From positions 1 through 51,686 of the IMG/VR virus record IMGVR_UViG_3300045972_000789: DNA of 51,686 nucleotides. The stretch is one strand, 5' to 3'. A program made the translations under genes and the position numbers. The number at the start of each line of letters is the position of its first letter. The first letter of the stretch is position 1. Positions 21,656-29,251 of the stretch are shown here, in pieces. The notes below the pieces were generated by a model. That model had not been told where the DNA came from. It saw nothing but the letters and a program-made list of their open reading frames with translations, and made no database searches. This DNA is from a virus.

Positions 21656-23478
21656 GGTTCCCCGTCCGGTGTGTCAACCGGGTCAGGTTGGGCCGCCGAC
21701 TCGCGACCAATGATCTTGAGCATGGTGGCCGCCGCTGCCTGCATATTCTCCGCATCCCAGTAATGATTCGGTCGCGAACCGATCCGCTCCCACTGCCACT
21801 TGCCGCCTTTCTTGATCCGGTGCTCGCTTTCCATCTGGGCGAGATAGTCGTCGTCGATGTCGTCGGGCACTTCCCACACCGGGCCGTTGTCGCGGTCCTG
21901 GTTGCGGCGCAGTCGGGCCAGCGTGTCCTTGATGTTGAGGTTCGACCAATAGAACACCGAGCAACTCTGACCACGACCTAACACCACCTTGCGGCGCGGC
22001 GAATAGAACCGCTCGATGGATTTGCGGCCTTTGACCTTGTGAGTGAAGGTGGCGCGCTTGTCGCCCATGAGGGCCGTCCATCCGTGGGCCGCGCATTCGC
22101 GATACACGTCGTACGTGGCGTAACCGGCATCAATGAACACAAGGTTCGGGTGGATGCTGAACCGCTCTTGGATGAGCTCCACGTCGGTGTAGGTGAATAC
22201 CTTTTCGTTCCAGATCAGGCGGCTGGATCCATCGTCGGCCCAGGCACGGACCACGAGAAACAAGTGGTCTAGCTGACAGTCCACTGTGAGGATGCGCAAC
22301 GGGCACACCGACGGTTCACCGGCAGGAATGACCCGGCCCGCCGCATCCACACCCGCCTCGCCGTCCCAGGTTTCCCCCTTGAGGTAGCCGCCCGGGACGA
22401 TCTCCAGCTTGTAGTCCTCCAAATACTCGCGCCATGCCAGTGCCAGACGCTTTTGATAGAACTGCTGGATCAGGCTCACATCCCCACGGCGGGCGGCGGC
22501 TTTGGCCCGAAGATATAACTCCGCCAAGCGTCCCCAGCTCATGGCACACAGGGCATTCCAATGAAACCCGGCGTTTTCCTTTTGGGCGTTCGGGTTGGTG
22601 ACGACATATTTCCCATTCACGTTGAGTTCGCGGCGCGTCCGGTCGCTGTCATCAAAATAGTGGTTGCACGAAGCGCAGCGCATGATCGTGGTTTCGCGGA
22701 CCCGTTGGAAATTCCATTCGCCGTCCTCGTCGCGGGCGTCCTTGCTCCATTCGACCTGTTCCCATTTCCACGGTTGCCGGTGGTGGCAGTGCGGACAGGC
22801 GAATGTCCACTCGCGCATGTCGGTCGATTCATATTTGCGGTGGGTGTCGTCGTCATCCTCGCCGCCCTGGCTCATGAACAGGCACTTGCCCAACCAACCG
22901 AAGGCTGTGACCCGCGCCTCAGCCTCCGCCATGTGACCCGTCGGCCACCTCCACGTCTCATCTCCTACTAACCAGCGGATCGACCGACGCTGGAGGTTGG
23001 TTTTGTTATGGGCACCGAGCACCCACAAGGTCATGCCGTTGGCGAAATGCACGGTGGTCAGCCGTCGCTTGTGCCGGTTCGCCGGATAGAGCGCGCGGAC
23101 GGGCGGGCACTCGTCGAATAGCTTCTGTAACCGGCTTTCGCTCTGGTCCTTGGCGTCGTCATCGGTTTGGTCGAGCCACAGCGTCGGGCCGGGCAGGTTG
23201 GCGATGATATAGGCCATGCCGAGTTCGCCCACAGTGGTCTTGCTGCTCTGGATCGAGGCAATGATGCTCACCAGGCGGATTTTCGGATCGACCAATGCCT
23301 CCATCGGTTCACGCATCCACGGCGAGTTGGCCGAGCGGAACCGCCCGGGAACGGGTGAGTATGGGATCGAGGTGATATGATCCTCACACCACGCCCACGG
23401 GGGACGACGGTCGGGCGGACGCCACGCATCGCGCCAGATCCGTTCAAGCTTCTTGCGTGCCGGTTCGATGGTTTTCAT
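21652..23478 (-). CDS. Terminase large subunit (GpA family)
   Basis: A 608-residue packaging ATPase-nuclease. The Walker A region is deviant (ASIQSSKTT, residues ~74-82), followed by GPTLWLDQTDDDAKDQSESRLQKLF and LTTVHFANGMTLWVLGAHN. Zinc-ribbon-like CPHC and CASC pairs lie around residues 235-275. The C-terminal nuclease has acidic positions in TVDCQLDHLFLVVRAW and VFIDAGYATYDVYREC. This matches the lambda GpA family in size and order. The start overlaps the small terminase stop (ATGA). It ends ...DTPDGEP, where the last codons contain the leader of the lipoprotein gene. Confidence 0.9.
   Translation of the reverse strand: MKTIEPARKKLERIWRDAWRPPDRRPPWAWCEDHITSIPYSPVPGRFRSANSPWMREPMEALVDPKIRLVSIIASIQSSKTTVGELGMAYIIANLPGPTLWLDQTDDDAKDQSESRLQKLFDECPPVRALYPANRHKRRLTTVHFANGMTLWVLGAHNKTNLQRRSIRWLVGDETWRWPTGHMAEAEARVTAFGWLGKCLFMSQGGEDDDDTHRKYESTDMREWTFACPHCHHRQPWKWEQVEWSKDARDEDGEWNFQRVRETTIMRCASCNHYFDDSDRTRRELNVNGKYVVTNPNAQKENAGFHWNALCAMSWGRLAELYLRAKAAARRGDVSLIQQFYQKRLALAWREYLEDYKLEIVPGGYLKGETWDGEAGVDAAGRVIPAGEPSVCPLRILTVDCQLDHLFLVVRAWADDGSSRLIWNEKVFTYTDVELIQERFSIHPNLVFIDAGYATYDVYRECAAHGWTALMGDKRATFTHKVKGRKSIERFYSPRRKVVLGRGQSCSVFYWSNLNIKDTLARLRRNQDRDNGPVWEVPDDIDDDYLAQMESEHRIKKGGKWQWERIGSRPNHYWDAENMQAAAATMLKIIGRESAAQPDPVDTPDGEP
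21673..21678 (-). promoter_or_regulatory. Start-proximal GTTGAC element (gap 17 to ATG 21655)
   Basis: Embedded in the last codons of the terminase gene (Val-Asp of DPVDTPDGEP). It marks the 52-residue lipoprotein start. Confidence 0.55.
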
Positions 23479-24080
23479 TCGCCTTGGTGGAGGATGGCCA
23501 GCACCTCGTCGATGGCGCGGCGGGATTCTTCCTGGATGCCGGTGGCGTCGAGGCCCGATAGAATCGGCGGTAATTCCTGCTCAAATTTCTTGCGCAGCAT
23601 CGACGTTGCCTGCGCCACGAACTCGGTCCACGTCTGGCGAACTTCCTCGACGGCCACATACTCGCCGCGCCGGATGCCAAGCCGCAGTTCCCTTTCTTCC
23701 ACTTCTGCCAAAAGCTTGCGCGCCTTGAGTGAGGTTTCGATGTCGGCTGCATCCTGTGTGGCAGGCTCACCACCTTTGAGGTCGTTGCGGCGCATGAACT
23801 CGCGCCATGCTGATACGTCGTGCAACCCATTGGCGGCGGGCTTTGGCGCGTCCTTGCGCTTTTTCCACGCATGCACCGACTGGCGGGTGATCCCGAGAGC
23901 GGCTGCAAGCTCGACGTAACTGGCTGCGGTGGTTGGCGCGGGTCCGGTGCCGGTCGCCATCGACTGCAACATGGACCGTTCGGTGCGCGTCAGTTTACCG
24001 CCCTTTTGCACGCGACCCACCAGGTTCGCAAAGTCGCGGGTCAGCAGTTTTTTGGCAATGTCAGGGGCAACGGCATCCAT
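23475..24080 (-). CDS. Terminase small subunit
   Basis: A 201-residue DNA-recognition subunit. A helix-turn-helix is visible at about residues 60-80 (YVELAAALGITRQSVHAWKKRKDAP), followed by a Glu/Arg-rich helical oligomerisation region (KARKLLAEVEERELRLGIRRGEYVAVEEV). It binds the packaging site and feeds the GpA-type large subunit, whose gene overlaps its stop. ATG 24080 was preferred over an upstream TTG at 24101 because it follows a GTTGAC element by 16 nt, and the TTG lies within that element. It is the first gene of the leftward late region. Confidence 0.8.
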   Translation of the reverse strand: MDAVAPDIAKKLLTRDFANLVGRVQKGGKLTRTERSMLQSMATGTGPAPTTAASYVELAAALGITRQSVHAWKKRKDAPKPAANGLHDVSAWREFMRRNDLKGGEPATQDAADIETSLKARKLLAEVEERELRLGIRRGEYVAVEEVRQTWTEFVAQATSMLRKKFEQELPPILSGLDATGIQEESRRAIDEVLAILHQGE

Positions 24081-24130
24081 CCGCTGGGGCGGAGGCGTCA
24101 ACTCGTGTGGTTGACTCGCGGCACCGGACC
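24081..24130. promoter_or_regulatory. 50-bp divergent spacer with back-to-back GTTGAC elements
   Basis: Only 50 bp separate the start codons of the leftward late region (24080) and the rightward operon (24131). GTCAAC at 24097-24102 and GTTGAC at 24110-24115 form an inverted pair 7 bp apart, with 16- and 15-nt gaps to their ATGs. No -10 box or Shine-Dalgarno fits on either side. Confidence 0.6.
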
Positions 24131-24910
24131 ATGAGCATCCCCGTGCATTGCGCCCACACCCGCCTCGTTGATCCTAACAAGCTGAAACCCAACCCGGCCA
24201 ACCCGAACCGCCACAGCGCCCACCAGATCCAGCTTCTGGCGTCGATCATCCAGGAGCAAGGGTGGCGCAATCCGGTCACCGTCTCGAACCGGTCGGGCCT
24301 GATCGTCCGCGGTCACGGGCGGTTGGAGGCCGCGCTTCTCATTGGCTGCGAAACAATCCCCGTGGACGAACAGGACTACGCCAGCGAAGCGGAAGAACTC
24401 GCCGACTTATTGGCCGACAACCGGCTATCGGAACTGGCTGAACTCGACGAGGACGACCTGCGCCGCGTGTTGCGTTCGATACAAGACGCGGACCCGGACT
24501 TTGACATCGAACTGACCGGCTTCATGGAGGACGAGATCCGCAAGTTGATGGACGACGACGGCAAACCCGAGGACGAGCTTGAAACGATCCCCCGGATGGA
24601 ATGCCAGGCATTCGAGACTCACGACTACCTTGTGTTCATGTTCCACGACCTGCGCGATTGGATGCAGGTGCTTCAACTCATGGGCGTTCACGAGGTTGAC
24701 TACTCGATCAACCGCAGAACCAACAAAATCGGCATTGGCCGTGTGCTCCATGGAAAACGACTCATCGAACTCTGCCGCCGCGCCAGCCTGGCCGGAACTC
24801 AGCCCGCTCTCCCTCCGTCTGGTGATCCTGTCGCGCAGCCGGAGCCGCTCGATCACCAGCCACAAGTTGTTTCCGACGGCGACGCTCCTCGTTCCCGCAA
24901 GCGAGGCTGA
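24131..24910 (+). CDS. ParB/Srx-like N-terminal domain protein
   Basis: A 259-residue protein. Residues ~10-95 match the ParB/sulfiredoxin nucleotide-binding domain (VDPNKLKPNPANPNRHSAHQIQLL, then GLIVRGHGRLEAALLIGCETIPV with the GxxR-type motif at 61-64). An acidic stretch (DLRRVLRSIQDADPDFD) and a C-terminal domain of unknown role follow. In phages, ParB-like genes accompany DNA methyltransferases or base-modifying glycosyltransferases. The 3' end overlaps the next gene by 161 bp, which suggests tight coupling. ATG 24131 follows a GTTGAC element by 15 nt. Confidence 0.75.
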   Translation: MSIPVHCAHTRLVDPNKLKPNPANPNRHSAHQIQLLASIIQEQGWRNPVTVSNRSGLIVRGHGRLEAALLIGCETIPVDEQDYASEAEELADLLADNRLSELAELDEDDLRRVLRSIQDADPDFDIELTGFMEDEIRKLMDDDGKPEDELETIPRMECQAFETHDYLVFMFHDLRDWMQVLQLMGVHEVDYSINRRTNKIGIGRVLHGKRLIELCRRASLAGTQPALPPSGDPVAQPEPLDHQPQVVSDGDAPRSRKRG

Positions 24911-25541
24911 GCAATACGCCCACACGGGGCTTGAAATCGAAACCATACCCGACGAGATCGCCGGCATCAGCGCCGTTAGGAATTGGGTGCTGCGGCATTT
25001 CACCGAGGACGCCATTGTCATGCTCGACGATGATATTTCGTCCTGCGTCTGCATGGTCAGCCTGCGGTGCCGTCGCCTGTCAGTCGTGGAAACCATCGCC
25101 ATGCTGGAAAACTCGGCGTGGTGTGCGCGTGGTGCGGGGGCCAGGTTGTTTGGCTGGCACCAGCGCAGCGACCCGCGGCTTCTGCAACGCAATGATCCAT
25201 TCGGCGTGAACCACTGGGTCGGCGGCGCGGTCGGCGTGGTGCGCGATGAGCACGGCGGCGTGCCGAAATGGGACGAACTCCTCAAATGCAAGTGCGACAT
25301 CGACGCCACCCTGCAAGAACTGTTGGACAATCGGCTTGTCTGGAACGAAGCGCGCTTTTGTTTCGTGCAGGAGCGCGACAAGAACCTTGGCGGTAACAGC
25401 CTGTTCCGCAGCGAGGAACGCATCGCCACCGAGAAGCGATACCTCAAGCGCAAGTGGAAGGCCCATATCCGCATCGAAACCTACAAGAGCCAGGACCGTG
25501 TGGCCATGGATGCGCCCCGTCGCCAGTCGGTGAAGCTGTGA
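24750..25541 (+). CDS. TAGT-like glycosyltransferase (phage DNA-base glycosylation candidate)
   Basis: A 263-residue GT-A-type enzyme. Visible are LRLVILSRSRSRSITSHKLFPTA near the start, LVPASEAEQYAHTG, IPDEIAGISAVRNWVLRHF and the metal/nucleotide-sugar motif LDDDI (D93-D95), with HWVGGAVGVVRDEHG downstream. This order resembles the TET-associated glycosyltransferases (TAGT) described in phages that hypermodify DNA; that family call is from memory of motifs. Its overlap with a ParB-like gene fits the known gene neighbourhood. No TET/JBP oxygenase is in the window, so the acceptor base or protein is unknown. ATG 24750 is the only ATG leaving the first motif intact. Confidence 0.6.
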   Translation: MENDSSNSAAAPAWPELSPLSLRLVILSRSRSRSITSHKLFPTATLLVPASEAEQYAHTGLEIETIPDEIAGISAVRNWVLRHFTEDAIVMLDDDISSCVCMVSLRCRRLSVVETIAMLENSAWCARGAGARLFGWHQRSDPRLLQRNDPFGVNHWVGGAVGVVRDEHGGVPKWDELLKCKCDIDATLQELLDNRLVWNEARFCFVQERDKNLGGNSLFRSEERIATEKRYLKRKWKAHIRIETYKSQDRVAMDAPRRQSVKL

Positions 25542-25597
25542 TAAATGGCGTTCAATACTGCTTTAACGGCGTGTTCTAACGATTATATTTAAGGACC

Positions 25598-26155
25598 ATG
25601 AGTTATCACTTAACTACCACTCGCGGATACAGCTTCCCGGCAGTGTCCAGCGCGATGCAGAAGGCGGTCAGGCGCGGTGACGCGAAGCTGGCCGGATACT
25701 GGGCACTCGAACTTTGGGCCAGCGGATTCGGCCAGTATGTCTGGCGGCGGTTGCTCACCGTGAGCGCCGAGGACTGCTGGGGCATCCTCACGGCCGAGGT
25801 CAAGGCGCTGCACGACAGCTACACCGAGATCAACCGCAACAACCCGGCGAAAGCGCCAAAAGGCCGCATCTTCATTTCCAAGGCGGTGATCCTGCTGTGC
25901 CTCGCCAAGAAAAGCCGCGACGCCGACCACCTTCAGAACTTCGTCTATGACAAGCAGGCCGGGCTGGACCCTGAAACCTTGACGGACGAACTCGCACAGG
26001 CGGGCGAATACATCCCCATCCCCGATTACGCCTACGACTGCCACACGCCGCAGGGCCGCAAGATGGGCAAAACCAAGGCGGAGTTCTTCCGCGCCGAGCA
26101 GGACGCGCTGTCGCCCTTCATCCCTGGCCTCTTCGACGACCTGATTGATTCCTAA
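25598..26155 (+). CDS. MgsA/WHIP C-terminal-domain-like protein
   Basis: A 185-residue protein without a nucleotide-binding site. Residues ~8-60 (GYSFPAVSSAMQKAVRRGDAKLAGYWALELWASGFGQYVWRRLLTVSAED) match the C-terminal tetramerisation/DNA-end region of MgsA/RarA AAA+ ATPases, which has the same Ser-x-x-QKAIRRGD and RRL...SED pattern. The rest (HLQNFVYDKQ, GRKMGKTKAEFF) is unassigned. It may act at replication forks with the phage ATPase at 29890-30516. It follows a 56-bp AT-rich spacer with AAGGACC before the ATG. Confidence 0.6.
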   Translation: MSYHLTTTRGYSFPAVSSAMQKAVRRGDAKLAGYWALELWASGFGQYVWRRLLTVSAEDCWGILTAEVKALHDSYTEINRNNPAKAPKGRIFISKAVILLCLAKKSRDADHLQNFVYDKQAGLDPETLTDELAQAGEYIPIPDYAYDCHTPQGRKMGKTKAEFFRAEQDALSPFIPGLFDDLIDS

Positions 26156-26170
26156 CAACCCTGAGATCCC

Positions 26171-26452
26171 ATGGCCATATACCTGATGCAACCCCGCTTC
26201 CCGCTGGGAAGAACCTACGCCACTCCCGGTGCCCTTGCGCTGGACGTGGACCTGTCGTCCTACCTCCGCCGCCACCATTGCGGCGATTGGGGCGAGGAAC
26301 TCTGCGCCGAAGACAAGCAGGCGAACGAGGACGCGCTGAAAGACGGCACCCGCCTGCTGAGTTGTTACCGGACCCCCGGCGGCGACCGACTCTACATTAT
26401 CACTGAATGGGACCGGAGCCTAACAACTGCTCTGCTCCCCGAGGAATACTGA
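26171..26452 (+). CDS. Small conserved phage/plasmid protein (unknown function)
   Basis: A 93-residue protein with the recurring pattern TPGAL near the start, LRRHHCGDWGEELCAEDKQANEDAL, RLLSCYRTPGGDRLYIITEWDRSLTTALLPEEY. Proteins of this pattern are very common on plasmids and prophages but no function is known to me. The ATG is 15 bp after the preceding stop with a CA-rich leader. The stop is followed directly by repeat R1 copy B. Confidence 0.7.
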   Translation: MAIYLMQPRFPLGRTYATPGALALDVDLSSYLRRHHCGDWGEELCAEDKQANEDALKDGTRLLSCYRTPGGDRLYIITEWDRSLTTALLPEEY

Positions 26453-26455
26453 CGC

Positions 26456-26580
26456 CCGTTCAATCCGCATGCCAACGGTGCTTTTCTGAGCCTAACGGTA
26501 GTCTATCACACGCGGATGGAGGATGTGAGGGTCGGTCATATTGCTACACCTGGTGCGGATGGCGTGAGTTTCTACGCCTG
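26456..26580 (+). repeat. Dispersed structured repeat R1, copy B
   Basis: Shares the 25-base head and the CGCGGATGG to CATATTGC block with copy A at 1341. The segment between them is longer and carries an internal GCC(T)AACGGT direct repeat. ATCCGC can pair with GCGGAT as in copy A. It lies immediately after a gene stop and before a terminator. Confidence 0.6.
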
Positions 26581-26587
26581 ATTACGC

Positions 26588-26611
26588 GGCACCCAAGAGG
26601 GTGTCTTTTTT
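26588..26611 (+). terminator. Rho-independent terminator
   Basis: Stem GGCACCC / GGGTGTC (7 bp with one G-U), loop AAGA, then six T residues. The clearest intrinsic terminator in the window. It would separate the 24.1-26.4 kb genes from the radC-amidoligase genes, implying a promoter between 26612 and 26727. Confidence 0.8.
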
Positions 26612-26642
26612 GTGGTCATTCGATGTCCGGTGCCCGGGAAAA

Positions 26643-26716
26643 TGGTGCGGATGGCGTGGGACAAACGACGTGGGCGTCTGGCAGGAAGGAGGATGCCGGA
26701 ACACCCAATCCTCCGG
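26643..26716 (+). repeat. Leader repeat R2, copy B, with Shine-Dalgarno and upstream ATG
   Basis: Precedes the radC-like gene. It is closely similar to 27271-27358: TGGTGCGG..TGGCGTG, ACAAACGACG, and GGCAGGAAGGAGGATG. The perfect AAGGAGG stands before an ATG (26693) that is 34 nt upstream and in the +1 frame relative to the radC start. GCCGGA / TCCGGC forms a hairpin around that site. Confidence 0.6.
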
Positions 26717-26726
26717 CCCACAGCCA

Positions 26727-27209
26727 ATGAAACCACTGAGATACCGCCCCGGAACCACCAATCGCATCACCATCACCAGCGTTCGCGAGGACGCCTGCAC
26801 CATCACCACTGACACACCAGAGAACCTGTTGAAGTTCTGGCAGGAAATCATCGCCACTCAGCCCGACCACGAACCCGACAAGGAGAGCGTGGTGGTCGTG
26901 ATGATGAACACGCGGCTGCGGCCCTATGCTTGGCACCGCGTAAGCCTCGGGACTGTTAGCGAGAGCCATTGCCATCCACGCGAGGTTTTCCGACCCGTGC
27001 TCGCCGCCGCCGCATCCGGGTTTGCCCTCATGCACAACCATCCGAGCGGCGACCCGTCCCCCAGCCGTTCTGACGAGGTCATTACCCGACGCATGGTCGA
27101 GGTGTCCAACCTGCTACAAGTCCGCTTCATCGACCATGTGATCGTCGGTGAGCCAGCACCGGGTCGCTCACCATATTATTCATTCCGCGAGGCGGGGATG
27201 ATCCCGTGA
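26727..27209 (+). CDS. RadC-like JAB-domain protein
   Basis: A 160-residue protein comprising only the JAB/MPN metallopeptidase-like domain of RadC. The metal-binding motif is HNHPSGDPSPSRSD (H103, H105, D116), with the upstream LRPYAWHRVSLGTVSES strand. The biochemical function of RadC is unsettled; phage and plasmid copies are frequent. ATG 26727 was chosen because a longer frame from 26601 would read through the terminator and the R2 leader. It is followed by R1/R2-like sequence and the amidoligase. Confidence 0.85.
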   Translation: MKPLRYRPGTTNRITITSVREDACTITTDTPENLLKFWQEIIATQPDHEPDKESVVVVMMNTRLRPYAWHRVSLGTVSESHCHPREVFRPVLAAAASGFALMHNHPSGDPSPSRSDEVITRRMVEVSNLLQVRFIDHVIVGEPAPGRSPYYSFREAGMIP

Positions 27210-27217
27210 TTTTTGGA

Positions 27218-27239
27218 CCGTTCATTCTGCATGCCAACG
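27218..27239 (+). repeat. Dispersed repeat R1, partial copy C
   Basis: CCGTTCATTCTGCATGCCAACG matches the head of copy B with two changes and starts 9 nt after the radC stop. The downstream block is not conserved, apart from GCAATATGG, the reverse complement of part of the CCATATTGC block. Confidence 0.5.
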
Positions 27240-27270
27240 ACCTGATAGAGCGCAATATGGAGTGAAATTA

Positions 27271-27358
27271 TGGTGCGGCTTGGCGTGCGGATGACGCGCG
27301 ACAAACGACGCGGATGGCTGGCAGGAAGGAGGATGTCGGAACGCACAACCCTTCCGGC
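27271..27358 (+). repeat. Leader repeat R2, copy C, with Shine-Dalgarno and upstream ATG
   Basis: Second R2 copy, before the amidoligase gene. The AAGGAGG-ATG (27333) is 40 nt upstream of the gene start and again in the +1 frame. The hairpin GTCGGAA / TTCCGGC keeps the fold of copy B with changed bases (one G-U and one extra pair), which hints at a conserved structure. Confidence 0.6.
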
Positions 27359-27372
27359 AACCAGATCCACAG

Positions 27373-28317
27373 ATGAAACCGCAAGATCCCCAAGCCGAAC
27401 GCATCACCTTCGGCGTCGAACTCGAAACCACCATCCCCGTCACTGCCGGTCTCGTGGTCGGTGCCTATCATGTCGGAACCACCGTGCGCATGGGGGCCGA
27501 CGCCCAAACCCACCTGCCGCTCAACGCGCCCACATTTGCTGGCAATCACTGGAAGGCCGAGCGTGACGGGTCCATCCGCATCAAGCCGGGCCGCGTGGCC
27601 TGCGAGTTTGTTTCACCCATCCTCAAGGGCGGCGAGGGTGTCGAGCACTTGATTCAATTCGTCGAGTGGGCCAATGCCATCGGGGCGAACGTGAACGGGT
27701 CGTGCGGCTGTCACATCACCGTGGGCGTCGCATCCATCATCGGCACGGACGATGCGCAGGCGGTGAGTGAATTTGGCCGCAAGCTCGCGCACATCGCACG
27801 GTGGCACGCCATGAGCCTCTACGGCCAGACGGGCACCGGACGCCACCTCAACCATTACAGCCACATGCTCGGGGACGATGTCGGCACCTTGGTCAAACGC
27901 ATGGAGAACGCGGCCAACCCCACCCGCAAGGCCGACGCCGCCAACCGCTGCGGACGCGGCATGATCAATTTCAAAAAGCTCTTCTGCCACGGGGTGATCG
28001 AATTCCGGGTGTTTGCCGGCACGCTCAACCGCCACAAGTTGCTGCATCACCTCGCCACGGTGTTAGGGCTCTGCCGCCGCGCCGCCGAACTGGAATGCCT
28101 GGGTGCATTCACGAAGAACAAGTCGCAGGCGAAACGCACGGCCACCGCGAAGGACGCCCTGCGCTTCCTCTGGGATTACCTCGGATGGACCGGCTCCAAG
28201 CGCCCCGTCGCCCTGGGTCTGGTCGGCCCGCTGCACACTGAATTCAAGGCCTATCGGAAAATCGCCGACCGGATGTGCCGCCGGTTCGATTCCCGGTTCC
28301 CCTGCGCCAACCTCTAA
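27373..28317 (+). CDS. Amidoligase-family enzyme (glutamine synthetase-like fold)
   Basis: A 314-residue protein matching the amidoligase superfamily: FGVELETT (13-20), ERDGSIRI (63-70), CEFVSPILKGGEGVEHLIQFV (77-97) and a Cys/His-rich NGSCGCHITVGVAS (108-121). Such enzymes form amide or peptide-like bonds using ATP. Acceptors can be peptides, proteins or cell-wall precursors. The next gene is a class II glutamine amidotransferase, and amidoligase-amidotransferase pairs are known in phages and bacteria, so the two probably work together. Substrate unknown; host cell wall or a virion/host protein tag are both possible. Confidence 0.8.
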   Translation: MKPQDPQAERITFGVELETTIPVTAGLVVGAYHVGTTVRMGADAQTHLPLNAPTFAGNHWKAERDGSIRIKPGRVACEFVSPILKGGEGVEHLIQFVEWANAIGANVNGSCGCHITVGVASIIGTDDAQAVSEFGRKLAHIARWHAMSLYGQTGTGRHLNHYSHMLGDDVGTLVKRMENAANPTRKADAANRCGRGMINFKKLFCHGVIEFRVFAGTLNRHKLLHHLATVLGLCRRAAELECLGAFTKNKSQAKRTATAKDALRFLWDYLGWTGSKRPVALGLVGPLHTEFKAYRKIADRMCRRFDSRFPCANL

Positions 28318-28330
28318 CCGAACGAATGCC

Positions 28331-28936
28331 ATGTGTGTGATCCTCGTATGCCCTGCCAACATTCGCCCCGACCGGGCCACCCTTGATGCCTGCCACCACG
28401 CCAATCCGCATGGAGCCGGGGTGGCGTGGCGCGAAGATGGGAAAGTCCGCTGGTTCAAGGGACTCGAACCTGAGGGAATCGAACCACTGATCGCCGGACT
28501 AACGGGTGAGATCGTCATTCATTTCCGCCTTGCCAGTGTTGGTGAGGTGACGCCGAAACTCTGCCACCCGTTTCCCATCACCGGCTGTGCCACCACGCGC
28601 CTGTCTGGCCACGCCCGCGCCGTGCTATTCCACAACGGGACATGGAGCAATTGGCGCGAGACCCTGCGGCGGATGCCCCGGCACCATCGCCCCGACGGTC
28701 TGCTGTCCGACACCCGGGTTGCTGCCTCCTTGGTCGATCTCTGCGGCATGGACGTGCTCGACCGGCTGCCCGGGCGCTGGGTGTTCTTTGATAGGGACTT
28801 CACCGAGCTCTACGGCGACTGGCGCGAGTGGCGCGGCATGATGGCGAGCAACCTGTATTTCCTGCCCCTGCGCGATGCCAGTTGGCACCAGCCCTTTCTC
28901 AATCTCCCGGACACCTGCGGCAACTCGGATACCTGA
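28331..28936 (+). CDS. Class II glutamine amidotransferase-like protein
   Basis: A 201-residue Ntn hydrolase. The catalytic Cys is C2 after Met removal (MCVILV). IHFRLASVG (63-71), LCHPFPI (77-83) and FHNGTWSNW match the glutamine-binding and oxyanion motifs of GATase II. It would release ammonia from glutamine or act as a gamma-glutamyl-type transferase for the amidoligase encoded 13 bp upstream. No synthase domain is attached. ATG 28331 is required to place Cys at position 2; upstream residues from 28103 are an out-of-context extension. Confidence 0.82.
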   Translation: MCVILVCPANIRPDRATLDACHHANPHGAGVAWREDGKVRWFKGLEPEGIEPLIAGLTGEIVIHFRLASVGEVTPKLCHPFPITGCATTRLSGHARAVLFHNGTWSNWRETLRRMPRHHRPDGLLSDTRVAASLVDLCGMDVLDRLPGRWVFFDRDFTELYGDWREWRGMMASNLYFLPLRDASWHQPFLNLPDTCGNSDT

Positions 28937-28990
28937 GCCGCCCGCATGTGCCCTCACAAACGAAACCATGAAGCAACAAACAGACACCAG

Positions 28991-29251
28991 ATGAAACCAG
29001 TAATCCAAATCGCGGCACCCGAAAGCGTGCCATTCAACTCGTCATTCTTCGCCAGTCCGGCGAAGTCCACACAGCTCATGACCGAGCGGGATCTATGCGC
29101 CTACCTGCGGGTGAGTAAACGCAACCTCTACTGCTGGCGCATGAGCGGGTTGATCCCCTACGTCAAGATCGGCAGGTCGGTCAGATTCCGCCCCTCCGAT
29201 GTCGAGAACGCCCTGCAACAAATGACCACCCAACACCAAGCAAAGCCATGA
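28991..29251 (+). CDS. Excisionase-like helix-turn-helix protein
   Basis: An 86-residue protein whose residues ~28-80 form a winged HTH of the MerR/excisionase type (LMTERDLCAYLRVSKRNLYCWRMSGLIPYVKIGRSVRFRPSDVENAL). It could assist excision by bending attachment-site DNA, or act as a small regulator. It lies far from the integrase in the middle of a rightward operon. The leader is A/C-rich (CAACAAACAGACACCAG) and the stop overlaps the next start. No other repressor-like HTH protein was found in the window. Confidence 0.75.
   Translation: MKPVIQIAAPESVPFNSSFFASPAKSTQLMTERDLCAYLRVSKRNLYCWRMSGLIPYVKIGRSVRFRPSDVENALQQMTTQHQAKP

Noticed and set aside
6896-24115. Reading the GTTGAC elements as ordinary -35 promoter boxes
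   Set aside because: A -10 box would fall on or inside the start codon at 14-18 nt, and no TATAAT-like sequences are found there. Only the copy at 10816 has a plausible -10 (ATTTAT at 17 nt).
26693-26812. Short His-rich reading frame starting at the R2 Shine-Dalgarno
   Set aside because: Most of its length is simply the radC gene in the +1 frame. Only the initiation site is of interest, so it is reported as a leader feature and not as a gene.
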